The position numbers and the translations under genes were made by a program. 64,000 nt of DNA from Bacteroides sp. (GTDB lineage: Bacteria; Bacteroidota; Bacteroidia; Bacteroidales; Muribaculaceae), in the NCBI GenBank assembly GCA_014802335.1, contig JAAVCL010000002.1, positions 1-64,000 on the forward strand. Direction: 5' to 3'. The notes under the pieces are model-generated. The model worked only from the letters and a program-made list of their open reading frames with translations, made no database searches and was not told where the DNA came from. The stretch's first letter is position 1. Each line of letters begins with the position of its first letter. Below are positions 38,931 to 48,313 of this stretch, one piece after another.

Positions 38931-41900
38931 TCACCGTTTCCGATAGACGAAACGCTCGCCGCGGGTCACGTAGATATTTCCTTCCGTAAGTGTGTACACA
39001 CGTAGTCCGTTAAGATCATATACCGGGATTGTTGCCGGGTCGATATCGAAAATCACAGTCTCAATACCGGAAGTTCTTACGGTGACCATATTGCTTGCAG
39101 GAGCCTCCCCGCAATCGTAAGCAGCGCGCACTACATACTGGTTCTCTTCTTCAGTCACCATCGTATCAAGATATGTAGTCGCAGTTGTCGGGGTGTCATT
39201 GAGACGCCGGCCATTGCGATATATATTATAGCCCACGAACTCAGCATCTACCGGAGTTGCCGCACTCTCATATATGAAGTCATCAATGTGCATAGCCAAA
39301 CGGTTGTGGCTTACGCAACGCACGGCGAAATACTTCGTACCCTCGGGAACTTTGAACTTGAACTCACTCCAACCCTCCGGCTGAGTGCGGTAGCTCGTAT
39401 CGTCAAGACGCTTGAAGTCTGTGAGTTCGGTGCCGGTGGTTGAGTAATACACCTCAAACATCTCACGTCCCTGGTCGAACGATTCAGCGCGGGCCATGAA
39501 AGAGATTTCCTGAGCGTTGCCTGACAGCAGAGGAGTAATCAGCCAGTCTCTATTGTCGCCGGATGAGGGTCGATAAGCCACCATATACTTCTCGCCTGAG
39601 TAAGCAGGCAGTCGGTCTGCGAGTGTTTCACTATCACCTGTAGGGATAGAACTCGGCTGCATCACGGCCCAACCGATGGCATCAGTCGAACCGGGAAAGA
39701 AATAAGACACTGCAATCCCTGCCGACTTGTCTTCGTCAATGATGGTCCACTTACCTGCGCGATTAATATCGAATGTACGGTATGACTCAAAATCATCAGT
39801 TACGGTGCGAACCGGTTTCCCTGCTAAGTCAGCAGCTTTCCATGAGAGAGCAATGCCCGACTCTTCACAATTGGCAGCAAGTTCGGTAGCGGAGGGTAGT
39901 TCGGGTTTAACCACATAGACGCTCACGCCATTCGATATGTTGTTGTTTATATCCTGATCATCAGCATAATTGAGGCGGGCTGTAATAATGGCGGGGTCGG
40001 CATCGTCGATGTTGGGCATATATTCGGCAGTGTAGTCGGAGTAGCCGGAAGCAGCCATCATCTCCTTGCCGGGTATTGAAGCAAACATGCGGTCGCCAGC
40101 GTAGAAATCAATGCTATAGGAATCGGCTATCATAGGCTTGGTACCCTGGTTACTTACCCATACCTTGACAGAGGCGCCCTTACGCAACACCTCTACCTCA
40201 TCGGTATCAACATTTATATTGGTCATTGCACCATCATGTTCCAGATCAGTTCTTATCATGAGATTGTCGATGCCAATAAGCACACCGCCTTCATCGGCAG
40301 GGCAGCCTTCAAAAGCAAGATATATATCCTTACCGGCGAATTGCTTCATCGACACTTCAATCATCTGCCATGAGCTGTCGGTGTCCTTGGTGAACGTGCG
40401 GGTGAAAATCGGGGCATAGTCCTTGCCGTAAGACTCTGAGGCGAGAAGACTGAATGTGCCGCCGTTTTCAGAATAACCTCGGCCCATGATCCAGAGGCGC
40501 AGGGTTATATCGCCGGTCTCAGGTATATGGATTTTACCGCTTGCCAGCTTCTGACTGTCACCGGGGTATTCACCATAGTAAGTCGAAACGCCCTGAAGTC
40601 CGTCAATACCAATGGTCTCTTCCTCAGGTTGCCAGCCGGTCAAATCATCTTCGAGATTTCCGATTCGGGTCCAGCTATAGTCAGTGTTATGCCCGAAATG
40701 TTCATGGAAAGGCAACTGATAAGCGGGCCCTATCTTAATTGTAGGACTTACTACCCCTTCGGTGTTGGTGCCCGCCTCGTTCATTACGAGGAGACCGAGA
40801 GTGAGAGAATTCTGAGTTGTCAGATCCTGGAAAGTTAAATCAGCTTCGGTCACACCCTTCGCAGTGGCAATCTGATATTGATAGGTAGGATGAATAATAA
40901 GATACGTCACTTCGGCCGGATCTACATATCCACCGTTGATGCCGGTAGCAGGCAAATTCCAACTCATGTGTACACCGTTTGTGATCTCGTAGATATTGAA
41001 ATCGGTGGGAGTGGAAGGAATATCAAGGCCCACCCATCCTGACACGTTAGCGCTCACGCCCTGCGTGCCGTCGTCACTATAGGCCACTACAGTGTATCGG
41101 TTAGTGCCCTGATTGGCGTTGCTGTCGGTGAGAGTACATTCAGCGCCGGGAGTAATGTCGTTAGCCGTATCCACAAGGCTATCTCCGTTATATAGCTCGA
41201 CTTTTGAGAGACCCTTGAGTTCAGTTCCATCGGAATCCTTTTCAGGCAACGTGAATGTCACGAAGGCTTTCAGTTCACCAAGAGGTGCGGCAGTAACGCT
41301 CATGGCAGTAACGGCCGCCGGGCCTGATGATGACGCTAATTTATTAATTTCTATACCTCTAAGACCCATTTGTTGTCCTTTTTCAGATATGGCATGGAAT
41401 CCAAGTCGGTAAGTGCCTGTAGTGGGAACGGAGAATGAGGCTGTGTAGGTGTTGAATTTAGTTATACCGTAAGTTTTCACGGTCTGAGAATCGATGAGGG
41501 TGGTCATGGAATCGGCAGTATCACCGTCACCCATCATGACTTCTATGATTTCAGGCGAGAGCACACCCATCTTGGCTGAAACTGAATACTCAAGTTGGTA
41601 AAGAGTGCCGGCTTCAAGTTTGATTTGCGGTGTCAGCATCCAGTCATCAGCTGGTTCTGAACCCGATGTATAACTTGCAAATCCTCCGTAATTTGGTTCC
41701 CACGTGTTGTCATCATCGTTGGCATCAATCACGATGAATTTAGTGAAATCGCTATTGGGCGAAAGACTCACAGGAATTTCCATTATTTCCGGACCGACAT
41801 GAACCCAGTCAGAATACGTAGTGCGACCTGCCATATCCTGATATTCAGTGCGTACTGAATACCTTACATCAGCTGAAACACCCTCACCGAGTTCGTCTTC

Positions 41901-43307
41901 GAATGTAGTACTTGTGTAATCACGTACGAATTTGTTGCCAAAGCCGTCGCGAGTGATGATATAGGTAACATCATCGGGGTTGACATAACCACCATGCTGA
42001 CCTTCAAGAGGAGCATCCCAAGTAACGGTCACCTTGGTGCCATCGACTTTGGCTTCGAGATTACTCACACCCAAGGGATTATCAGGGCCTACCCATTTCT
42101 GCACATATTTTTTGTTGCCGGCAGTCGTGGAGGTTGACACCCATGCAGCCACATTATAGAGACCTCCGTATTTCGTGCTTACTTCGAATGTAACAGGCTC
42201 ACCCGGATGCACGCTCTTCTCATAGTGATTGCCATCGACTGCCACATGAGCCGTAAGTGAGCCATTGATAGCCTTGCCATCGCCATATACATCGGGAGCT
42301 GTAAAGGATACCGTACCTTCAGTGGTATCTCGCACAAAGGAGGCTGTAAGATCAAGCACCTCGGCAGGCATGTCGGCCGAAGTGCGATTGTCAACCACAT
42401 AGAGGCCCACTATCTCCTGATTGTCAGGGAAGGTCGCGATCAACGAGGCCATGTAAGTCTCAGGATCTACTACATAAAGGCCACCCTGACCCTCATCGGT
42501 GAAGCCGGCCCAGTAAAATTTACCGGTAGCAGGGTCGATTGCAGCGCTCTGCACATACTGGGGCTTCACATCGGTATGCCCCAGTTTGGTGACTTCCCCC
42601 TTCTTAGTGATACGGCAGTACATGCCGGTGGCGTTCACGCCGTAGAGATAACCATCGGTACCGGTAGCTATTGCACGGAATCCCTCTTTAGTATCCACAT
42701 TGTTAAGGCCAAGCACTTCGCCTGTGGCTAAATTCATACGGCCAAACATCTGCCATGTCTCGTCGCTGTCATCATTCATGAAATATCCATAGACGGCATT
42801 GGTGGCCGGGTCATAGGTCATGCAGTAACCGCTTGACGATGGCATCAGCCCCTCGCGCTCGTCAATTATATCCCAAGTCTCGGCATCATAGATTGTCATC
42901 AGCGTTTCGATACCGCCAACGTAAGGCTGGTCTACAGTCATTACATAGAATTTGCCTTCGGCGTAGAAAGCGCCGCCTGAAGCCTCTTCCATGTAGGGAT
43001 CGGAGAAAATATTAGTTACCTGCAGTCCTTTCTCGGCCTTGAACTCACATATGTAGGGCACATTGCCGCTCACCACGAGTCCGCGCAGCGTGGGCGCTTC
43101 GGCCTCCGACACGCGGTTGACAAACGATGATGTCGTGCGCGCGGGCACTTGATGACTCCGTTCGGCAAAACGCTTTACTTGTGAATTATCCACGCTGAAT
43201 GTGGAGTTGGCCTCCCGCTGCTTCAAGTAGGCAAAGGCAGGCAACGTAATAGCTGAAGCCACCACTCCTGCCGTCGCGAACGACCATAATAGTTTCGAAT
43301 GTTTCAT
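38931..43307 (-). CDS. Large secreted Fn3/choice-of-anchor (cleaved adhesin-like) surface protein
   Basis: Fn3-like repeats (GYVNPDDVTYIITRDG / GYVDPAEVTYLIIHP), jelly-roll segments ADDWMLTPQIKLEAGTLYQLEYSV and NRDWLITPLLSGNAQEISFMARA; C-term YDLNGLRVYTLTEGNIYVTRGERFVYRKR. Confidence 0.85.
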   Translation of the reverse strand: MKHSKLLWSFATAGVVASAITLPAFAYLKQREANSTFSVDNSQVKRFAERSHQVPARTTSSFVNRVSEAEAPTLRGLVVSGNVPYICEFKAEKGLQVTNIFSDPYMEEASGGAFYAEGKFYVMTVDQPYVGGIETLMTIYDAETWDIIDEREGLMPSSSGYCMTYDPATNAVYGYFMNDDSDETWQMFGRMNLATGEVLGLNNVDTKEGFRAIATGTDGYLYGVNATGMYCRITKKGEVTKLGHTDVKPQYVQSAAIDPATGKFYWAGFTDEGQGGLYVVDPETYMASLIATFPDNQEIVGLYVVDNRTSADMPAEVLDLTASFVRDTTEGTVSFTAPDVYGDGKAINGSLTAHVAVDGNHYEKSVHPGEPVTFEVSTKYGGLYNVAAWVSTSTTAGNKKYVQKWVGPDNPLGVSNLEAKVDGTKVTVTWDAPLEGQHGGYVNPDDVTYIITRDGFGNKFVRDYTSTTFEDELGEGVSADVRYSVRTEYQDMAGRTTYSDWVHVGPEIMEIPVSLSPNSDFTKFIVIDANDDDNTWEPNYGGFASYTSGSEPADDWMLTPQIKLEAGTLYQLEYSVSAKMGVLSPEIIEVMMGDGDTADSMTTLIDSQTVKTYGITKFNTYTASFSVPTTGTYRLGFHAISEKGQQMGLRGIEINKLASSSGPAAVTAMSVTAAPLGELKAFVTFTLPEKDSDGTELKGLSKVELYNGDSLVDTANDITPGAECTLTDSNANQGTNRYTVVAYSDDGTQGVSANVSGWVGLDIPSTPTDFNIYEITNGVHMSWNLPATGINGGYVDPAEVTYLIIHPTYQYQIATAKGVTEADLTFQDLTTQNSLTLGLLVMNEAGTNTEGVVSPTIKIGPAYQLPFHEHFGHNTDYSWTRIGNLEDDLTGWQPEEETIGIDGLQGVSTYYGEYPGDSQKLASGKIHIPETGDITLRLWIMGRGYSENGGTFSLLASESYGKDYAPIFTRTFTKDTDSSWQMIEVSMKQFAGKDIYLAFEGCPADEGGVLIGIDNLMIRTDLEHDGAMTNINVDTDEVEVLRKGASVKVWVSNQGTKPMIADSYSIDFYAGDRMFASIPGKEMMAASGYSDYTAEYMPNIDDADPAIITARLNYADDQDINNNISNGVSVYVVKPELPSATELAANCEESGIALSWKAADLAGKPVRTVTDDFESYRTFDINRAGKWTIIDEDKSAGIAVSYFFPGSTDAIGWAVMQPSSIPTGDSETLADRLPAYSGEKYMVAYRPSSGDNRDWLITPLLSGNAQEISFMARAESFDQGREMFEVYYSTTGTELTDFKRLDDTSYRTQPEGWSEFKFKVPEGTKYFAVRCVSHNRLAMHIDDFIYESAATPVDAEFVGYNIYRNGRRLNDTPTTATTYLDTMVTEEENQYVVRAAYDCGEAPASNMVTVRTSGIETVIFDIDPATIPVYDLNGLRVYTLTEGNIYVTRGERFVYRKR

Positions 43308-43578
43308 ATCTTAAGTGGTTAATATTTTTTCAGCGACAAAATTAATGTTGTCAATATATTTCTCTAACTGATTTTTTATCTTCATGTTGCCAATGTCAAA
43401 TTTACGACAAATTTTTATTACACGATGTTCGGATTTATAAATTTAAACAGATTATCAATAAGTTGACTCACTAAAAATAAGGGGTGCATACGCCATCTTG
43501 TGAAATCAGATCAACATAAATGATGTTAAAAATAACTTAGAATTTACAATCATATTATTAAATACGGATTTAATTAAC

Positions 43579-43586
43579 TATATTTG
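43579..43586 (+). promoter_or_regulatory. Candidate Bacteroidota -7 element (TAnnTTTG)
   Basis: TATATTTG, 30 nt upstream of ATG 43616. Confidence 0.5.
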
Positions 43587-43615
43587 CTGTGTTAACCTGT
43601 TACCTGCTAACCTTT

Positions 43616-45268
43616 ATGTCAAAAAGCTTCTTTAAAAGAAATTGGTGGTTATGTCTCCTTATTATGGGGCTTCTTATACTTGCAAGCAGTTTCTTCACAG
43701 TAGGTGATGATTCCCTTAAATTCCGTGCCACCCTACACAACGGAAGCAACAAAGAACTTATGGAGCGAGGTCGCGATTATTACAGGCAAAACCACATGGA
43801 CAGTGCCTTAATAATTTTCACCTACATAGGCGACAGTTTCGATGAGAAACTGTCTGATCAGGAAAAGCGTCTGGCTTTGTTGGCAAAAAACAATGTAGGT
43901 ATCATATATAGTTTCGAGTATATGGATTATTCGCGGGGCTACGCAACGCTCTCCGAAGCCTTCGAAATGGCAGACGCACCCGGCTTTGAGGATACCCAGG
44001 CTGTTCTGGCTCATAATATTGTTGAGGTCTTAAGATTATATAGAGTATGTCTGCGATCCGATAATGCCAATGAGCGTATAGCAGATTATCTGAATCTGGG
44101 CATTGAGAAAGCTATCATAGGAAAAGAATTTCCCTGTCTGGCTTCAATGGTTATTAATGCCCTGCAGTCTGATCTGTCAACTCCGGTTAATAATATCAAG
44201 GCGATTGAAAGTAGTGAAATTCCTGATACAATTGAGGGTGTGAAATATGCGCAAGAACTGCTCAGAGCCGCTCGCCTGTATCAGAAAGGGAATTCCGAAG
44301 AATCACGAAATGCTCTTTACTCGGCTTTTCAAAGACTCCCCGCATATAGTAAACCTTTCCAATATATTATAGGATATAAGCGGGCGGTAGCACAGACCTA
44401 TGCTGCAGAAAAAAATTACGAGATGGCTGAAAAGTTGGGACTGGAGGCTCTGAAAATTGCCGACAATATCAATTCCCGTGACGACAGATTACACACACTG
44501 GCATTCCTTTCAGATCTACCGACAAGCCGGAAGGATCTCTACTCTACCCAATTGATGCAGGTTAAGGATTCGGCAATAAGTAATGGTCAACTCCAGATGG
44601 TTAGTGAGATTGAATTTATCCGGTCATTAGCCAAAGAACGCGAGGAGAATAAGAAACTTGCCGAGCAACGCACACGACTATACTGGAGTCTGAGCATTGG
44701 TGGAGTTCTTGTTGTAATTTTTACTGTCCTGATAGGATTGCTTGTCCGTAATACGCACCGTTTGAGAGAACGTAATGCCTCGCTTTATGAAAAGATTCAG
44801 GTCCAACTTGCTTCCGGCAAACCACCGGTAAGCAAGTTAAAAAATATCGACAAGACAGCTTTGTCCGAAAACCCTAAATATGCAGGTTCAAGTTTGTCTC
44901 AAGAAAAAATGGACCAACTCCAAAGTCGTCTCACTGAATTGTTGAATAATGAAGAATGGTTATGTGATCCTGACGTTTCACTTGGCCGCACAGCCGGTGA
45001 GTTGGGTGTCAACACCACTTATCTTAGCCGCACGATCAACGAGCGTTTCGGCATGTCGTTCTCGGCGTTGCTCAATGAATACAGAGTGCCTATAGCTACG
45101 CGCCACTTGAGCAAGCATTCCCCCTACGCCAATCATACAATCGAGTCCATCGCACGTGCAGTAGGCTATTCATCGCGCAGCGCATTTATCGCAGCATTCA
45201 AGAAAATCAATGGAATGACCCCCTCGGAATATCTCAAGTGTCAGAATGCTGCGGAGAGTAGATCTTGA
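43616..45268 (+). CDS. Membrane-anchored TPR-AraC family transcriptional regulator
   Basis: N-terminal TM, TPR-like repeats, second TM YWSLSIGGVLVVIFTVLIGLLV, C-terminal AraC HTH (HTIESIARAVGYSSRSAFIAAFKKINGMTPSEYLK). Start at ATG 43616 rather than the supplied 43589. Confidence 0.88.
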   Translation: MSKSFFKRNWWLCLLIMGLLILASSFFTVGDDSLKFRATLHNGSNKELMERGRDYYRQNHMDSALIIFTYIGDSFDEKLSDQEKRLALLAKNNVGIIYSFEYMDYSRGYATLSEAFEMADAPGFEDTQAVLAHNIVEVLRLYRVCLRSDNANERIADYLNLGIEKAIIGKEFPCLASMVINALQSDLSTPVNNIKAIESSEIPDTIEGVKYAQELLRAARLYQKGNSEESRNALYSAFQRLPAYSKPFQYIIGYKRAVAQTYAAEKNYEMAEKLGLEALKIADNINSRDDRLHTLAFLSDLPTSRKDLYSTQLMQVKDSAISNGQLQMVSEIEFIRSLAKEREENKKLAEQRTRLYWSLSIGGVLVVIFTVLIGLLVRNTHRLRERNASLYEKIQVQLASGKPPVSKLKNIDKTALSENPKYAGSSLSQEKMDQLQSRLTELLNNEEWLCDPDVSLGRTAGELGVNTTYLSRTINERFGMSFSALLNEYRVPIATRHLSKHSPYANHTIESIARAVGYSSRSAFIAAFKKINGMTPSEYLKCQNAAESRS

Positions 45269-45336
45269 AAATCCTGCGTCGAGGTCACAGAAAAGACCAT
45301 CAACAGCAATATTTGCTGCGGAAGCCGGCTGATAAT

Positions 45337-45588
45337 TTAGTCTATCCTGTCTTCTATCTCGAAAAGATCGGCATGATTTTCTGCCTGTGGCTCTGCCATG
45401 GCAATGGGTATCCCCTGATTATCCGAAAGGAAAAATCGCCACCGGCATCCGCTCTTGAGCTTGTAGAGTATTGCATTTACAATCTCCACAAGATCAAATT
45501 TGGAGGTGAATCCTCTTTCTGCTATCGAAAGACAGGACATAATTTCAGATTTTATTGCATCTTTGTCAAGTACAGCGTATTCTGGCAT
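45337..45588 (-). pseudogene. Truncated IS5/IS4-type transposase N-terminal remnant
   Basis: LSIAERGFTSKFDLVEIVNAILYKLKSGCRWRFF resembles the N-terminus of IS5-type transposases; the catalytic domain is missing. Confidence 0.55.
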
Positions 45589-45674
45589 TGGTACGATATA
45601 TTAATGTGTGGTAACTATAATATAGTGCGTTCTTTGCGTAATGCGTTGTATTTTAATTATTTTATTAACTTATA

Positions 45675-45713
45675 GAAAAAAGTTTAAACGATTTCGTCGT
45701 TTAAACTTTTTTC
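45675..45713. terminator. Perfect 17-bp-stem hairpin containing two GTTTAAAC motifs (bidirectional terminator-like)
   Basis: GAAAAAAGTTTAAACGA-TTTCG-TCGTTTAAACTTTTTTC. Confidence 0.7.
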
Positions 45714-45922
45714 AAGGTTAAGATTTATCAAGATTTTGAGAGAATTTTGATTATTGAAGAAGAAACACAGCCGGCTATGCGACTGATTAAAGAATCGAAA
45801 GACGCCAATAAATAATAGGCTTAAAGAAAACAATTTTAAACACTTCGTGGGTTCTCGTAAAAAGTTTAAATGACTTAATTATAAAAATTATTTCTTAATA
45901 CCTTTAGTTCAAATTATTTGAT

Positions 45923-45930
45923 TATCTTTG
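45923..45930 (+). promoter_or_regulatory. Candidate -7 element of the CHASE2/caspase operon
   Basis: TATCTTTG matches TAnnTTTG; ~78 nt upstream of ATG 46009. Confidence 0.5.
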
Positions 45931-46008
45931 CGAAATATTGGCGAAAAGATTTGCCGATGAAATTTTTGAGGATTTTTTGACTACAAACATAAGGCTTATA
46001 AGAGTCAA

Positions 46009-46215
46009 ATGAAACGTCGTTCACGCCACAAGGCAAATACAAATTTCACACTGAAACCGGGCTCAAATGAGGCCGGGCAAACATTTGACGCTCTTTACCC
46101 CACAGCCATTTCCGCTACAGAATCGCCAAACCAAAACGCATCCCAAGATTCAAACCCAACTCGCCCGAATGTAATTTATATCACTGATAATCAACGTATT
46201 ACCCCCCCCCGATAA
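46009..46215 (+). CDS. N-terminal fragment of frameshifted CHASE2 protein
   Basis: Terminates just after C9 tract 46202-46210; the downstream frame is open from there into 46373-47386 and encodes the missing TM helix. Confidence 0.6.
   Translation: MKRRSRHKANTNFTLKPGSNEAGQTFDALYPTAISATESPNQNASQDSNPTRPNVIYITDNQRITPPR
46202..46210 (+). repeat. Poly-C tract (C9), possible phase-variable or frameshift site
   Basis: attaCCCCCCCCCgataacc; loss of one C fuses the two ORFs. Confidence 0.85.
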
Positions 46216-46372
46216 CCACGATTTAAAGTCAAAACACAAGAGTTTTCTCAAGCTTTGTTGCAAGGCAGCCGGCGTTACAGCACTTGCATTTCTCTTATCT
46301 TTTTTATTAAGTTCACCTTTTGCGGCATCAATATCGGCTCTTTTCTCACCGTCAGAAAAGAGCGACTTCAAT

Positions 46373-47386
46373 ATGACCGATCTGTTCTTTCAAATTGCAG
46401 ACAATCGCCCTGTACGCACCTTTGAAAACCGTTTCGCCATACTTGACATTGGAAATCTCAACCGCCTTGAAATAGCAGAGTTGCTTGATATGCTGGCTTT
46501 GTGTGAACCTAAAGCCGTGGCTATCGATGTTAATTTTGAAACCGCTACAGAAAACGATTCACTATTACTAAATACCCTGTCGCACCTTCCTGCCCTTGTT
46601 CTCCCGGTTGGAGTGGAGCAGGAAGGCGACAGGTTCCGACTTGTCGACAAGCCCTTCTTCTATGGCAAAATACCCGGAATAGAATATGGAGTTGTGAATT
46701 TTCCCACATCGCATCGGGGCGGAACAGTGAGGGAGTTTGCCCATTCATTTCCGATGTCTGACGGCAAGACACTCCTCTCTTTCCCCGAAGCCGCCGCTAA
46801 AGCCGGCGGTCTTGACCCGGCAATATCCCCGGCATCGGCAGAGGATGTACCGACCGGTATCATCTCATATCATTCGAAAGAAATAACGGTCATCCCTCAC
46901 GACGACTTGGCAGACCGCCTTGAAGAACTCCATGACAAGATTGTGCTTGTAGGCACAACCACCGAAGCCGGCGATATCTACTCCACCCCACTGAGCCGGG
47001 GCGTGTCGGGACTTGAAATCCACGCCTACGCTTTAAGCACTATACTTGACGGCTCTAAATTGAAGAAAATGCCCGTATTCATCGGGAACATCATCGCGAT
47101 TGTCCTCTGCTTCCTGATGGTGCTCGGAGCAATCGGAATCAAGACGGGCATAAAAGGGCTGGTATTAAGGCTCGCACAGATCATATCGCTCTATTTTCTT
47201 GTATGGGGCGGCTACTCGATGCTCGTTGACCATGAGATCGTGGGCGACTTTTCGCAGGCAATTCTAATGGTGGCGTTCGGACTCTTCTCTGCCGATCTTT
47301 GGAACGGAACCGAAGCACTTATAAAATGGATTAAACAGAAATTCAAGAAAAGGCGTGCCGGGACATCACAGCCCTCCAACCAATAA
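46373..47386 (+). CDS. CHASE2 domain membrane sensor protein
   Basis: VAIDVNFE, LHDKIVLVGTTTEAGDIYSTPLSRGVSGLEIHAYALSTILDG, then C-terminal TMs. Confidence 0.85.
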   Translation: MTDLFFQIADNRPVRTFENRFAILDIGNLNRLEIAELLDMLALCEPKAVAIDVNFETATENDSLLLNTLSHLPALVLPVGVEQEGDRFRLVDKPFFYGKIPGIEYGVVNFPTSHRGGTVREFAHSFPMSDGKTLLSFPEAAAKAGGLDPAISPASAEDVPTGIISYHSKEITVIPHDDLADRLEELHDKIVLVGTTTEAGDIYSTPLSRGVSGLEIHAYALSTILDGSKLKKMPVFIGNIIAIVLCFLMVLGAIGIKTGIKGLVLRLAQIISLYFLVWGGYSMLVDHEIVGDFSQAILMVAFGLFSADLWNGTEALIKWIKQKFKKRRAGTSQPSNQ

Positions 47387-47407
47387 TGTCAAAGTAAACC
47401 AAAAACC

Positions 47408-48256
47408 ATGATACAGAGAATATTATTTACACTTTGTTTAGCAATCGTGAGCTTTACAGCCGGTGCCCACTACACTCTTCACAGCGTGAGTGGCGATGTA
47501 AAAGTGGAAAGCGGAGGGAAGACTGTTTCCGCCGCGAAAGGTATGACCGTCAAGGCCATCGACTACATAATTATTCCCAAAGGGGGGAAGGTAGAGATTC
47601 TGAACGGACTCGACAAACGCATCTATACCTCCATAACCCCGGGAAGAATATCGGTGACACGTCTAATGATCGATGCACGCGGGGCAGCCTCCGACAATGC
47701 GAAGAACGTTGCCTCAAGAATGAACCTCGGGAGAAAATCGCCAAATGACAGTAAGAATGTATACGTGGAGAAAGGAATGGTGCGCCGTTCGCTTGCCGTG
47801 TACGATCCGGAAGGCGAAATGATGGAGATGGATGCCGAGACACTCGGCAAGTATGTGGCGGCAAGGTTGAACGATACAGCCGGGATAGCAACGGACACGT
47901 GTCCTGTGAATCTTACAAGCACCCACCTTCAAGACGGAGGACTCGCCTTCAAGCTGGAGAATACTCTCGGGTTCCCTGTCTATTTCAATGTGCTGAGAGT
48001 AAAGAAAGGAGAAAAGCCGACGGTTGAGATCTCGCAGTTGGGCCAGCCGGCCGGAAGCTATGTAGTGCTTCCGCGTCAGACCATCTCCCGGGAACATTTT
48101 CCCACCCTTGACCCCGCCGAGACTCATCTGGTTGTAATCACCAACTGTCAATATGATGTGGACAAGGTGATAGAAGAGATCACAAAAGCTCTTGAAAACA
48201 AGAATGACCTTGACGGTAGCGCCCGTGACCTGCCTGTATATATCGACTATCTTTAG
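47408..48256 (+). CDS. Secreted protein with FecR-like N-terminal segment
   Basis: Signal peptide; YTLHSVSGDVKVESGGKTVSAAKGMTVKAIDYIIIPKGGKVEILNG. Confidence 0.6.
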   Translation: MIQRILFTLCLAIVSFTAGAHYTLHSVSGDVKVESGGKTVSAAKGMTVKAIDYIIIPKGGKVEILNGLDKRIYTSITPGRISVTRLMIDARGAASDNAKNVASRMNLGRKSPNDSKNVYVEKGMVRRSLAVYDPEGEMMEMDAETLGKYVAARLNDTAGIATDTCPVNLTSTHLQDGGLAFKLENTLGFPVYFNVLRVKKGEKPTVEISQLGQPAGSYVVLPRQTISREHFPTLDPAETHLVVITNCQYDVDKVIEEITKALENKNDLDGSARDLPVYIDYL

Positions 48257-48313
48257 AAGTCGTTTAAACTTTTTACGCAAACCCAAGAAATATTTAACTA
48301 ATCATAACGCATC

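Noticed and set aside
45265-45675. 136-aa plus ORF downstream of the AraC-type regulator
   Set aside because: Antisense to a better-supported transposase remnant and no recognisable family.
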